Shown here: piece by piece, positions 7,878 to 17,131 of the stretch
Layout of the letters: every line of letters starts with the position of its first letter
Numbering within the stretch: position 1 is the first letter of the stretch
Source: Bacteroidaceae bacterium
GTDB taxonomy: Bacteria > Bacteroidota > Bacteroidia > Bacteroidales > Bacteroidaceae
Assembly: GCA_017466325.1 (NCBI GenBank)
Contig: JAFTUK010000008.1
Coordinates: 55,113-119,112 of the forward strand
Length of the DNA stretch: 64,000 nucleotides
Direction of reading: 5' to 3'
The notes under the pieces: generated by a model
Seen by the model: only the letters and a program-made list of their open reading frames with translations
Database searches by the model: none
What the model was told of the DNA's origin: nothing
Made by a program: the position numbers and the translations under genes

Positions 7878-9932
7878 CTACCACTCCACCTTCACACTCC
7901 CCTTCCAGTTGCGTCCAGGCATGGGATAGTTGTGTATGACATCGTATTGCTGGTTGAAGAGGTTGTTGCACTCCAGGGCAAAGGTGAGGGCGAGACGAGG
8001 GAGTTGCCAACGGTAGGTTGCCGACAGGTCGTGCGTGTACCAAGGCTGTTCGTAGTTCTCTCGGATGTTGGCACTGGTATGGTAACGCTCGCCCACGTAG
8101 ATGAACGAGTAGTTAAGTCCGAGATTCCGCCACGACAGATTTCCCGCCACGCTACCGCTATGCCAGGGGATGTATGCTATCTGGTCTCCGTAGGTGCCAT
8201 AGTAGGGATCGTTGTCAGTAGGGTCGGTACGGTCGGTGGCCGACTGGTAGGTGTAGTTCAGGCAGAGCACCAGCGACCAGTCCCTGCGCCAACGCATAAC
8301 CGCCTCTGCCGTTGCCTCCACACCGGCAATGTGCACCTTGCCCACGTTCATCATCATCCAGCGGTACTGGCCCGAGCCCTTGGGAATGGCGACAATCTTG
8401 TTGTCCACCATATTGAAATAGCCGTCGGCCTTCACCTCCACATGGCGGAACAGGCCACGGTACCAGTCGTGCGAGTAGATGAAGCCAAGGTTCCACTGAC
8501 GGGTCGTCTCGGGTTGGAGCGAGGCATTGCCAACCTCGGTATAGTAGAGGTCGTTGAACGTGGGCAGGCGGAAGATGCTTTTATAGAGAGCACGGAGCGA
8601 GAGGTCGGAGCAGTCCTTCAATGGCTGATAAGACACGTACACGGCCGGTGTCCAGCGGCTGGTGGCATTGGAAACGGGGTCGGATGTGATGCCCTTGGTG
8701 GTACGGTCCCACACATTGGTACCAAGAAGCGATGCCATCAGGCGCAAACGGCGGTATTCGTATTGCGTGGCAAGGGCAAGCAGGAGTGTGTGGCGCACGG
8801 GAAAGACGAAGTTAGTGAGCGAGGCATCCAGCGTGTTGTACTGATAGTCGGCGGCCAGGTTCATCTGCCAACCGGGCAGGAGTTCCACAAAGTGTGCCGT
8901 GCTGAGGTATAGTTCGTTCTGCCGGAACTTATTGTCCTGATACATCAGTGTGGTATCGGGGTTGAGGTAGCGCATCCAGTCGTTTGCATACTTGCCGCTG
9001 ACCTGGAACTTATACCTGTCGGACACATGCTTTGTCCATTGCCCCTGGGCAAAAAAGTTTCTGTCCCATTGGCGCTGGGAGTGCTTCCACACATTATTGA
9101 CGATGGCTCCGGGTATGCCACGCTCCGAGTCATAGTAATAGGCCTTGGCATTCCATGTGCCGTCCGGGGTGTTGCCAAAGACGGATGCTTCCACACGGAA
9201 GGAACGTATGTCGCCATTCTGGCGGACGGCAGTAGTGTCCCATGCCACCTGGCCCGAAGGAAGGACACGGCGGTAGCGGAACCTGTACTTGCCCGATGCA
9301 CCCGTATAGTCGGCACTAAGGCTGCTGCTTATGTGCTTGCTCCAGCGCTGCTCCCATGTAAGCGAGGGGTTGATGAGACCGAAACTGCCACCCTTGAGCG
9401 AAGCGCGGAGATTGTGGTTCTTGCCCTCCTCAAACCTGGGGCGTCGTGTGCGGATGTACACCGAACCCGAAGTTCCGTAGTCGCGTGCCGGCTGGAATAT
9501 CTGTGCCTTCTGCCCGTTGTAGAGTGCTATCTCCTCCACATTGTCCAGGGAGAAACGGCCGAGGTCCACAAGGCCGTACTGTGCATTGCCCAACTGTATG
9601 CCGTCGTAGAACACCCCCATGTGGTTGGTGCCCATACTGCGTATGTCTATGGTCTTCAGGCCTCCCACACCGCCGTAGTCCTTTATCTGCACACCGCTAA
9701 AATAGCGCATAGCATCGGCCACGGAGAAGGAGGACAAGGACTCCAACCGTTTGCCGCTGAGGCGCTGGCTGGGGACAATCTCCTCCGAGCGACGGGCATA
9801 GACGCTTACCTCCATCATACAGGAAACGCTATCCTGCCCATAGGCGGAATGAATAACAGAGTCCCTCTCCTGAGCGAACGTCAGAAGAGGGAAAAGGGCA
9901 CAGAGTATGATTACTATACTCCTTAGGTTCAT
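7878..9932 (-). CDS. btuB: BtuB-like TonB-dependent outer-membrane receptor
   Basis: A 684-residue outer-membrane receptor. Residues 1-20 are a signal peptide (LLTFAQ). The plug domain spans about 50-165 (RLSGKRLESLSSFSVADAMRY is its typical start, and it includes GVFYDGIQLGNAQYGLVDL). The remainder is a 22-strand-type barrel ending in tryptophan, as outer-membrane proteins need for assembly. Size and architecture fit vitamin B12 receptors, and a BtuG-like lipoprotein follows on the same strand 90 bases later. Its ATG overlaps the stop of a 71-residue gene (ATGA). No cobalamin riboswitch was recognised upstream. Iron-complex import is the main alternative. Confidence 0.8.
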   Translation of the reverse strand: MNLRSIVIILCALFPLLTFAQERDSVIHSAYGQDSVSCMMEVSVYARRSEEIVPSQRLSGKRLESLSSFSVADAMRYFSGVQIKDYGGVGGLKTIDIRSMGTNHMGVFYDGIQLGNAQYGLVDLGRFSLDNVEEIALYNGQKAQIFQPARDYGTSGSVYIRTRRPRFEEGKNHNLRASLKGGSFGLINPSLTWEQRWSKHISSSLSADYTGASGKYRFRYRRVLPSGQVAWDTTAVRQNGDIRSFRVEASVFGNTPDGTWNAKAYYYDSERGIPGAIVNNVWKHSQRQWDRNFFAQGQWTKHVSDRYKFQVSGKYANDWMRYLNPDTTLMYQDNKFRQNELYLSTAHFVELLPGWQMNLAADYQYNTLDASLTNFVFPVRHTLLLALATQYEYRRLRLMASLLGTNVWDRTTKGITSDPVSNATSRWTPAVYVSYQPLKDCSDLSLRALYKSIFRLPTFNDLYYTEVGNASLQPETTRQWNLGFIYSHDWYRGLFRHVEVKADGYFNMVDNKIVAIPKGSGQYRWMMMNVGKVHIAGVEATAEAVMRWRRDWSLVLCLNYTYQSATDRTDPTDNDPYYGTYGDQIAYIPWHSGSVAGNLSWRNLGLNYSFIYVGERYHTSANIRENYEQPWYTHDLSATYRWQLPRLALTFALECNNLFNQQYDVIHNYPMPGRNWKGSVKVEW

Positions 9933-10144
9933 TTCTTATGGCGATTGGCACGCTGGCGACGGATGTCGGCCTTCTTCTTGGCCGCACCGCTGCCATGGGC
10001 GCCGGTGATGTACTGTTTCTTCTTGGCCTTGGTCTTCACCTTGGCCTGCTCACGGGGATTGGGTTCCCGCTTGGGGCCACCCTTGAAGGTTATGCCACCT
10101 CCCGTGATTACTGCATCTATATCGTCTCCACCAAACATGTTCAT
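9929..10144 (-). CDS. Small basic protein, 71 residues, coupled to btuB
   Basis: The protein starts MNMFGGDDIDAVITGGGITF and then becomes very basic, ending with KKKADIRRQRANRHKK. It has no signal peptide or membrane helix. The stop overlaps the btuB start by four bases (ATGA), so translation is probably coupled. The lysine/arginine-rich tail suggests nucleic-acid or ribosome binding, but no family is recognised and the link to B12 uptake may be positional only. Confidence 0.55.
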   Translation of the reverse strand: MNMFGGDDIDAVITGGGITFKGGPKREPNPREQAKVKTKAKKKQYITGAHGSGAAKKKADIRRQRANRHKK

Positions 10145-10145
10145 A

Positions 10146-10277
10146 ATTCAATCGGAAATCGGAAATCGGAAAACTTATTCAAACGGAAAGGTTTTCTATG
10201 TCCCATAATTCCCGAAGCACTACGTCTTTGTCCGTCAAGGTCAGTTTTCCGTTTTCCGTTTTAATCTTTCCGTTTTA
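10146..10277. repeat. Intergenic GGAAAAC/TTTCCG low-complexity repeats
   Basis: Between the 71-residue gene and the AICAR transformylase stop are direct copies of AATCGGAAATCGG (10148-10180) and their inverse TTTTCCGTTTTCCG (10244-10277). The two ends could pair. The same motif family returns at about 56895-56930, 61973-62010, 62160-62190 and 62265-62275. Confidence 0.55.
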
Positions 10278-11459
10278 TTAGTGGTGGAACAGGCGCACGC
10301 CGGTGAAGGCCATGGCTATGCCGTACTTGTCGCAAGTCTCGATAACATGGTCGTCGCGCACGCTGCCTCCTGCCTGTGCCACATACTGCACACCGCTCTT
10401 GTGGGCACGCTCTATGTTGTCGCCGAAGGGGAAGAAGGCATCGCTGCCCAGGCACACTCCAGTGTTCTGTGCCAGCCACTCCTGCATCTCCTGCTCGGTG
10501 AGAGGTTCGGGGCACTCGGTGAAGAACTTCTGCCATTCGCCGTCGCGCAAAACGTCCTCGCGCTCGGGACCGATATAGATGTCAATGGTATTGTCGCGGT
10601 CGGCACGACGTATGCCGGGCACGAAAGGAAGGTTCATCACCTTGGGATGCTGGCGCAACCACCAGATGTCGGCCTTGTTGCCTGCCAGGCGGGTGCAGTG
10701 GATACGGCTCTGCTGACCGGCACCGATGCCGATGGCCTGTCCGTCCTTCACGTAGCAGACACTGTTACTCTGGGTGTACTTCAGGGTAATGAGGGCGATT
10801 ATCAGGTCGCGGCGTGCCTCATCGGTGAAGGCCTTGTTCTGTGTGGGGATATTCTCGAAGAGAGCGGGATCGGCCAGGTTTATCTCGTTGCGTCCCTGCT
10901 CGAAGGTGATGCCGAAGCACTGCTTGCGCTCGATGGGGGCAGGTGTGTACTCGGGATCTATCTGGATGACGTTGTAGGTACCCTTGCGCTTTGCCTTCAG
11001 CACCTCCAGAGCCTCGGGGGTATAGCCGGGAGCGATGACGCCATCGCTGACCTCACGGTTGATGAGGCGGGCGGTTGACTCGTCGCACACGTCGCTCAGT
11101 GCAATGAAGTCACCGTAGGAACTCATGCGGTCGGCACCACGGGCACGGGCATAGGCACTGGCTATGGGAGTGAGGGGCAGAGGAGCGTCGTCCACGAAAT
11201 ACACCTTCTTCAATGTGTCGCTCAGAGGCAGACCTACGGCAGCGCCGGCAGGGCTGACGTGCTTGAAACTGGCGGCGGCAGGCAGACCTGTAGCAGCCTT
11301 AAGTTCCTTGACCAACTGCCAGGAGTTGAAAGCGTCCAGGAAGTTGATATAGCCGGGACGGCCGTTCAGTACTTCAATGGGCAGTTCGCCCTCTTCCATG
11401 TAGATTCTGGAAGGCTTCTGGTTGGGGTTGCAACCATACTTCAATTCAAGTTCCTTCAT
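10278..11459 (-). CDS. Stand-alone AICAR formyltransferase (C-terminal half of PurH)
   Basis: A 393-residue enzyme for the formyl transfer from 10-formyl-THF to AICAR in purine synthesis, giving FAICAR. The catalytic Lys-His pair is visible as K66-H67 in SFKHVSPAGAAVG, and the C-terminal VAQAGGSVRDDHVIE region is also conserved. The usual bifunctional PurH is about 510-530 residues and has an N-terminal IMP cyclohydrolase domain; that domain is absent here, so IMP cyclisation must be encoded elsewhere. ATG 11459 gives the family's usual start. The gene is separated from the btuB group by 133 bases of repeats and is probably its own unit. Confidence 0.9.
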   Translation of the reverse strand: MKELELKYGCNPNQKPSRIYMEEGELPIEVLNGRPGYINFLDAFNSWQLVKELKAATGLPAAASFKHVSPAGAAVGLPLSDTLKKVYFVDDAPLPLTPIASAYARARGADRMSSYGDFIALSDVCDESTARLINREVSDGVIAPGYTPEALEVLKAKRKGTYNVIQIDPEYTPAPIERKQCFGITFEQGRNEINLADPALFENIPTQNKAFTDEARRDLIIALITLKYTQSNSVCYVKDGQAIGIGAGQQSRIHCTRLAGNKADIWWLRQHPKVMNLPFVPGIRRADRDNTIDIYIGPEREDVLRDGEWQKFFTECPEPLTEQEMQEWLAQNTGVCLGSDAFFPFGDNIERAHKSGVQYVAQAGGSVRDDHVIETCDKYGIAMAFTGVRLFHH

Positions 11460-11544
11460 ATTTTTCTATCTATAAATCAAGTTTCTTCATTAAAACACAA
11501 ATAGCCACCCTTCCATTGCAGGAGGAGTGACTAAATGGATTTTG

Positions 11545-11948
11545 TGGAGCTGGAGGGGATTGAACCCTCGTCCAAACAGGGACATCCCATGCTTTCTACA
11601 CGCTTATTCCGGACTTCGGTTGTAGGGAAGCGACAAGACCCGGACCACCAATCGCAACCTTAGCATCAAGAGAATTTCATCACCGAGTAGATGCGTCCTC
11701 AACGACTATCCCCGAATTGCTGTGCCACTGAGCCTGAGAGTTTCAGGGCGTGAACCTCAGAGTGACATCCCGTCTCAGCACCTGGTGCCGAGATAAAGCC
11801 GGTAATCTACTGTACTTCGATTAGGCAGCGAGAGCGTAGTTCTTTTCGCCAGATAAATTCTTGAAGGTCAGATATTATAGAGAGCGGCCAACAACTCTCT
11901 GCGTGCTTACATGACATCTCATCCTGCTGTCAAATCCATGTCAGCCCC
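11545..11948 (-). ncRNA. ssrA: Transfer-messenger RNA (tmRNA)
   Basis: The minus strand begins GGGGCTGACATGGATTTGACA (5' end near 11948) and ends with the tRNA-like GGGTTCAATCCCCTCCAGCTCCA (CCA at 11545-11547). The tag frame, 11821-11850 on the minus strand, encodes GEKNYALAA then TAA. This is the Bacteroidetes type of tag, ending in ALAA. It rescues ribosomes stalled on broken mRNA and marks the product for proteolysis. The ends are assigned from the conserved tRNA-like halves and could be off by one or two bases. Confidence 0.96.
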
Positions 11949-11964
11949 AATGTCATTTCGTGCG

Positions 11965-11995
11965 CAAAGGTACGAATAAGTGAGAGATTAACCAA
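11965..11995 (-). promoter_or_regulatory. ssrA promoter
   Basis: On the minus strand TTG (11995-11993) and TACCTTTG (11972-11965) are 20 bases apart, an exact fit to the Bacteroidetes consensus. The mature tmRNA 5' end lies 17 bases after the box, so a short 5' leader is probably removed. Confidence 0.75.
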
Positions 11996-12053
11996 ATATA
12001 TTCACTAAAAAGCGATTATCGCGCAACATTAGCACGGGGAAGACACAAATATA

Positions 12054-12085
12054 TTGTAGGGATTGGTTCTTTTTTCATATCTTTG
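12054..12085 (+). promoter_or_regulatory. Promoter of the plus-strand polysaccharide arm
   Basis: TTG (12054-12056) and TATCTTTG (12078-12085) are 21 bases apart. They precede the SLBB export gene by 111 bases. Confidence 0.6.
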
Positions 12086-12196
12086 TTGCGATATTGACTA
12101 TACAAAGCAATATACGCAACGACCTATACGTTCTATATTCAAGGACCAATGCAAATAGTCGTGTCCACAGAACCAAAAAAAACGAACAAACAAGAT

Positions 12197-14680
12197 ATGA
12201 AAAACAGATTCATTGCCTTTGCCGCCATCCTGTTCATTTCAATGGCAACGATGGCACAATCATCAATGACAGATGACCAGGTACTGAAATACCTGGTTAC
12301 GGAAACACAGAAAGGCACATCCCAACAGAAGATGGCCTCAGAACTGCTGAAAAAAGGCGTAACGCCCACACAATTGCAGCGTGTACGCAAAAAGGCAGAG
12401 AAGCTTCGCGAAGAAGCGGAAAGTAGCGGCAAAAAAAACAAGAAGAAAGACAAGAAAAGCCAAAAAGACGATGACGAACTGGACATGGACGCATCGCAGA
12501 GCCGCGCCGAAGAACTGGGTCTGGAACAGAGCGATGACGAACTCATAGGCGAAAGCACCGACGACATCCTTGGCATAACCGAGGAGGACCAGCGCCAGGT
12601 GTTCGGCAGAAACATCTTCAATGCCAAGAACCTTACCTTCCAGCCCTCGGCCAACCTGGCCACACCGGCCAACTACACCATAGGCCCCGCCGACATGGTG
12701 ACCATCAACATCTGGGGAGCCAGCCAGCAAACCATTGAGGCTGAGGTTTCCGCCGACGGATATATAGTGATAGAAGGCGTTGGCCCCATAAAACTGGCAG
12801 GACTGACCGTAGAACGGGCAAAGAGTGCATTGCGCAACAAGTTGAGCCAACACTACAGCGATTGTAGCATAGACCTGTCCCTGTCCGAAACCCGCAGCAT
12901 CCAAGTGCAGGTAATGGGCGAAGTCAAAGTGCCAGGAACATACACCCTGAGCAGCCTCTCCACCGCCTTCAACGCCCTGTACATGGCAGGAGGCATAAGC
13001 AAGATAGGTACCCTGCGCGACATCAAGGTGTACCGCGGAGGAAAGAACATCAGCACCATAGACGTATATGACTACATTCTAAACGGAAACAGCCGCGGCG
13101 ACATCCGTCTGGAGGACAACGACGTCATTGTGGTGGGGGCATACAACTGTCTGGTACAGGTAAAGGGCAATGTGAAGCGCCCCATGTGGTATGAGATGAA
13201 GAAGTCCGAAACCGTCAAAGACCTGCTCACCTATGCTGGTTCCTTCACCGGCAACGCATACACAAAGAATGTACGACTGACCCGCAAGTCGGGAGACGAG
13301 TACAGCATCCACACCATCGACGAATTCCAGATGGGCAGTTTTGCCATGGCCGACGAGGACATGGTAGAGGTGGACAGCATCAGGGCACGTTTCAGCAACA
13401 AGGTGGAGGTGAGAGGCGCAGCCAAGCACCCCGGCCTCTTCGAACTCGGAGGCAAGATACAGAGCGTGCGCGACCTGCTCCTGGCAGCAGAAGGTCTGAG
13501 CGAGGATGCATACGAAGGCAGGGCCATCATGCACCGCGAGAACGAAGACCTGACCCTGCGCATGATCAACGTGGACATCCACGGTATCATAGCCGGCACC
13601 ACAAGCGACATTCCACTGAAAAACAACGACGTGCTCTTCATTCCCAGCAAATCCGACATGCTTGGCGAGAGAATCATCGACGTAAAGGGCGAAATCACAT
13701 ACCCCGGTCAGTATCCCTATGCCGACAACACCACCATACAGGACATTATCCTGCAAACCGGCGGTCTCACTGAGGCGGGTTCATTGGCACGCGTAGACGT
13801 ATTCCGCCGCATACGTGACAACAAGTCGCCACTGGCAGGAGAAAACAACTCCATCAACTTCAGTTTCTCCCTGGACGAACACTTCGCCATTCAGGAAGAC
13901 ACCACCTTCTTCCTGGAACCATACGACATCGTAGTAGTACGCAAAAGCCCCTCATACAAGGAGCAACAGAACGTAACTGCCCAGGGGGAAGTCAACTTTG
14001 AAGGCCAATACTCGCTTACCAACAAGAACTACCGTCTGTCCGACTTGGTAAAAGCATGCGGAGGCCTTACTGACGTGGCATACATCCGCGGAGCCAAACT
14101 GACTCGCCTCATGACTCAGGAGGAGTTGGAGCAACGCGACCAAGCTAACCTGAAAGCACAAATCCAACTCTATGAAGATGGCATCAAGGAAGGCAAAGAC
14201 ATGAACATGCAGATTGCCGACTCGCTCCTGTCCCTGAAAACAAACACCTCAAACACCTTTCCCGTTGCCATCAATCTGGAAAAGGCCATGGCCAACCCTG
14301 GTTCCGATGACGACATCCTGCTTCGCGAGGGTGACGTCCTCTCAGTTCCCGAAAAGAGCAACATCATCAAGATCAGCGGCGAGGTGATGTACCCCGTGAG
14401 CATGAGTTACGAGAAAGGCAAGAACCTCAGTTACTACATACACCATGCCGGCGGTTACAGCACCAACGCATCCAAGAGAAAGGTATACGGCATCAATGCC
14501 AACGGTTCCGTAGTGAAACTTGGTAGCAATTCTGTAAGTGCCATCCAGCCTGGCATGGAAATCGTCGTTCCCCAGAAGAGCGCCAAGAAGAAACTCTCCA
14601 CAACCGAAATCATAGGCATCGGCTCCGGTGTAGCCGCTCTGGCCAGCGTAATCGTAGCATTGCTTAATGCCATAAAGTAA
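12197..14680 (+). CDS. SLBB-domain polysaccharide export protein (Wza-like, long form)
   Basis: The start at 12197 gives an 827-residue protein with a signal peptide (MKNRFIAFAAILFISMATMAQ); an upstream in-frame ATG at 12149 would bury it. A charged lysine/aspartate-rich linker follows at about 85-130. The polysaccharide export domain (NYTIGPADMVTINIWGA) comes next, then about six SLBB-type beta-grasp repeats, each containing a form of GEVxxPGxY or GGLT. A C-terminal hydrophobic helix (about 800-825) may cross the outer membrane. It should be the outer-membrane channel for the polymer made by this locus. It is first in the plus arm, 12 bases before the Wzz-like gene. Confidence 0.88.
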   Translation: MKNRFIAFAAILFISMATMAQSSMTDDQVLKYLVTETQKGTSQQKMASELLKKGVTPTQLQRVRKKAEKLREEAESSGKKNKKKDKKSQKDDDELDMDASQSRAEELGLEQSDDELIGESTDDILGITEEDQRQVFGRNIFNAKNLTFQPSANLATPANYTIGPADMVTINIWGASQQTIEAEVSADGYIVIEGVGPIKLAGLTVERAKSALRNKLSQHYSDCSIDLSLSETRSIQVQVMGEVKVPGTYTLSSLSTAFNALYMAGGISKIGTLRDIKVYRGGKNISTIDVYDYILNGNSRGDIRLEDNDVIVVGAYNCLVQVKGNVKRPMWYEMKKSETVKDLLTYAGSFTGNAYTKNVRLTRKSGDEYSIHTIDEFQMGSFAMADEDMVEVDSIRARFSNKVEVRGAAKHPGLFELGGKIQSVRDLLLAAEGLSEDAYEGRAIMHRENEDLTLRMINVDIHGIIAGTTSDIPLKNNDVLFIPSKSDMLGERIIDVKGEITYPGQYPYADNTTIQDIILQTGGLTEAGSLARVDVFRRIRDNKSPLAGENNSINFSFSLDEHFAIQEDTTFFLEPYDIVVVRKSPSYKEQQNVTAQGEVNFEGQYSLTNKNYRLSDLVKACGGLTDVAYIRGAKLTRLMTQEELEQRDQANLKAQIQLYEDGIKEGKDMNMQIADSLLSLKTNTSNTFPVAINLEKAMANPGSDDDILLREGDVLSVPEKSNIIKISGEVMYPVSMSYEKGKNLSYYIHHAGGYSTNASKRKVYGINANGSVVKLGSNSVSAIQPGMEIVVPQKSAKKKLSTTEIIGIGSGVAALASVIVALLNAIK

Positions 14681-14692
14681 TATCACAGAGAC

Positions 14693-15778
14693 ATGAGCAC
14701 AGACAACAAGACCATTCCTGCAAAAAACATATTCAAAAAACTTTGGGCAAAGAAGTTCCTTTTCCTCAAGGTCTGGGTAATTACGTTCTTTCTCTCGGTT
14801 GCCTACATCGTTCCCCAACCACGCACATACAGTGCAAGCGTACTCTTGGCACCGGAAATGGCAAGCGGTGACGAAATGGGAGGCCTGTCTGCTATCGCAT
14901 CGTCCTTTGGATTCAACCTTGGCGGAGGCAGTTCGGTAGATGCCATCTACCCCACCCTGTATCCCGACCTGCTATCTTCAAACGACTTTATCGTAAGCCT
15001 GTTTGACGTACAGGTCAAAACCATAGACGGTGAAATACAGACCGACCTTTACACATACATGCTCAAGCACCAAAAGAGGACTTTCTACAAAAAACCTTTC
15101 TATTGGGCAAAAAGACAGATCAGAAATCTCATTGACAAGAAAAGGACCGGTGGAGGAGGCGAAGGCGGAAAAGTAAATGCCTCCTTCCTGACTGAACAGC
15201 AGTTCAACATTGTCGAGCTCCTAAAAAGTGATATCATCTGCAATGTTGACCAACTGACAAGTGTCATTTCCATTAAGGTTAACGCACAAGACCCTTTGGT
15301 TGCGGCCAACCTTGCCGATTCGGTTTGTGCAAGGTTACAGAAATTCATAACCGGATACAGAACCAGCAAGGCCCGTGTTGACGTAGAGCATTATGAAGCC
15401 CTTGTCAAAGACGCCCAAGAGAGTTATGAAAAGGCCCAAAAAGAATTCAGCGATTTTTGCGATAGTCACAAGAACATGACATCACAAGCCGTATTGTCTA
15501 AGCGCGACAAACTTGAGATAGAAAGTTCAATGGCACTAAGCAAGTATCAGGCCATGAGTGCACAAGCAGAAAATGCCAAGCACAAGTTGCAAGAGAAGAC
15601 TCCCGCCTTTACAACATTGCAGAATGCATCCGTTCCCCTACGCCCCTCTGCGCCCAAACGTGTGTTCTTCTGCTTGGGCATGCTGATACTGGCGACAATC
15701 GTCACCTCATGCAGGATATTCAAGACTGAGTTATACAGCACCATTGTTTTCTTTTCAAACAAGAAGACAACCGATTAA
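14693..15778 (+). CDS. Wzz/chain-length determinant-type inner-membrane protein
   Basis: A 361-residue polysaccharide co-polymerase. One membrane helix lies near residues 22-41 (FLFLKVWVITFFLSVAYIV) and one near 325-345 (VFFCLGMLILATIV), with a long periplasmic coiled-coil part between them. This is the Wzz layout. No kinase domain is attached; the Wzc-type protein encoded at 33.5-35.9 kb has its own GNVR part, so the locus has two co-polymerase proteins. It is predicted to set chain length together with the downstream polymerase. Confidence 0.82.
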   Translation: MSTDNKTIPAKNIFKKLWAKKFLFLKVWVITFFLSVAYIVPQPRTYSASVLLAPEMASGDEMGGLSAIASSFGFNLGGGSSVDAIYPTLYPDLLSSNDFIVSLFDVQVKTIDGEIQTDLYTYMLKHQKRTFYKKPFYWAKRQIRNLIDKKRTGGGGEGGKVNASFLTEQQFNIVELLKSDIICNVDQLTSVISIKVNAQDPLVAANLADSVCARLQKFITGYRTSKARVDVEHYEALVKDAQESYEKAQKEFSDFCDSHKNMTSQAVLSKRDKLEIESSMALSKYQAMSAQAENAKHKLQEKTPAFTTLQNASVPLRPSAPKRVFFCLGMLILATIVTSCRIFKTELYSTIVFFSNKKTTD

Positions 15779-15873
15779 ACATCAGAGGGCAACCACATTT
15801 ATACCGACAAACAGACATTTGCGTCTGACCTTCACCAACTCGCTTTTCTGACGTTACCCCTAACCAAGGAAAG

Positions 15874-17115
15874 ATGAAACTATTCAAGGAATTTTTCATA
15901 ACCAGAGAAGTTTTCCTCAATCTGCTCATCATGTTGATGTGGGGACACCTTCTGTTATCATATTTCCGAGGCTTCATCGGTATGGTCCCCGGTATCGGTA
16001 ATTACCAGATGGAAGCGCAGGTTGTGCTGGTCGTGTGTATCATAGTGGCAGCCCTGCCATCTGTTATGAACAGGATGGCTGTCATTGACTGGCTGTTCCT
16101 TGCGAGTTGTCTCTGCATCTACATCCTCAATCTGGGGATATTTCACAAGAACTATGATTTCCTGATAGAGAAAATGTTCTCTACCCTATGCATAGTAATC
16201 CCTTACTTTTTGATGGGGCGTCTGCTGGATATAGACAAGTACTTGAAACCTATGCTTTTCATATCCACCCTGTGCATAGCAATAAGTGCATTTTACTTTC
16301 TCATATACATGAGAGACCCAGCAAAAATGGCAGAGAGATATGCTGGTGAATACTATATGCACCAGTCGTACAGACTACTGCCACATGTCATGCTACTGTT
16401 CTGGCAAACAATAAAGAAATTTAGACTTTGGAAGTTTACCTTCTCTGTTCTTGGCATGTTCCTTATTATTGCTTACGGAACAAGAGGACCGCTGGCATGT
16501 CTCGGAGTTTTCTGCATCATATATTTCTTTTTTTATGCAAACTTCAGGTTTGCCCTATGGATAAAAGGAGGTATCATAGGCACTGTGGCATTATTGTCCG
16601 TATTTACCCAACAAATACTATTGTTCCTGCAGGAAACCTTGTCGTCAGTGAACATGAGTACACGCATTATTGACAGGATGCTGACCGGAGGCTTAACACA
16701 TAGCACTGGTAGAGACTACATTAAAGTGAAACTGTATGACATATTAGAAACGACGGATTCCTTTTGGGGATTTGGCCTGTATTCCTGCGAACATTTCACC
16801 TGGCACTATCCGCATGACTACATTCTTGACTTCTTCTATACTTTCGGATACACGATAGGAGGGTTGCTGATGCTTATTGTCGCATACATTATATGTAAGG
16901 CACATATAGTCAGCAACCACCGAATAGAAAAGGAGTTCATCCTGCTACTGACATGCGCAACGGTACTGAAGATGTTTTTCAGCAGCACGTTCATACAGGA
17001 GGAATTCTATTTTGCCCTGATAGGCTTTTGCACATCCATACTTATACGCCATCACTACAACAAGCAGGCCATATGCCCCCTTAAATGTCAAGCCAAGAAT
17101 ACCCTAACAACATAA
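15874..17115 (+). CDS. O-antigen polymerase/ligase-like membrane protein (Wzy-like)
   Basis: A 413-residue protein made largely of membrane helices (about ten), with a larger extracytoplasmic loop around residues 255-305 (MLTGGLTHSTGRDYIKVK, GFGLYSC). This is the pattern of Wzy polymerases and WaaL ligases, which are poorly conserved in sequence. Position between Wzz-like and GT2 genes in a flippase-dependent locus favours polymerase. The ATG at 15874 follows a 95-base gap with no terminator, so it is probably in the same transcript. Confidence 0.72.
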   Translation: MKLFKEFFITREVFLNLLIMLMWGHLLLSYFRGFIGMVPGIGNYQMEAQVVLVVCIIVAALPSVMNRMAVIDWLFLASCLCIYILNLGIFHKNYDFLIEKMFSTLCIVIPYFLMGRLLDIDKYLKPMLFISTLCIAISAFYFLIYMRDPAKMAERYAGEYYMHQSYRLLPHVMLLFWQTIKKFRLWKFTFSVLGMFLIIAYGTRGPLACLGVFCIIYFFFYANFRFALWIKGGIIGTVALLSVFTQQILLFLQETLSSVNMSTRIIDRMLTGGLTHSTGRDYIKVKLYDILETTDSFWGFGLYSCEHFTWHYPHDYILDFFYTFGYTIGGLLMLIVAYIICKAHIVSNHRIEKEFILLLTCATVLKMFFSSTFIQEEFYFALIGFCTSILIRHHYNKQAICPLKCQAKNTLTT

Positions 17116-17131
17116 ATCTATAAATAAACTG

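Noticed and set aside
7860-9926. Two long plus-strand open frames opposite btuB
   Set aside because: They mirror the BtuB-like receptor, which has a signal peptide, plug domain and barrel end. Their products are rich in V and H without motifs.
9933-10277. Possible cobalamin riboswitch upstream of btuB
   Set aside because: No B12-box-like core was recognised; the gap holds only low-complexity repeats and a coding gene lies directly upstream.
11949-12196. Extra small gene between ssrA and the SLBB gene
   Set aside because: Short frames here overlap both promoters and have no coding features; the in-frame ATG at 12149 only extends the export protein past its signal peptide.
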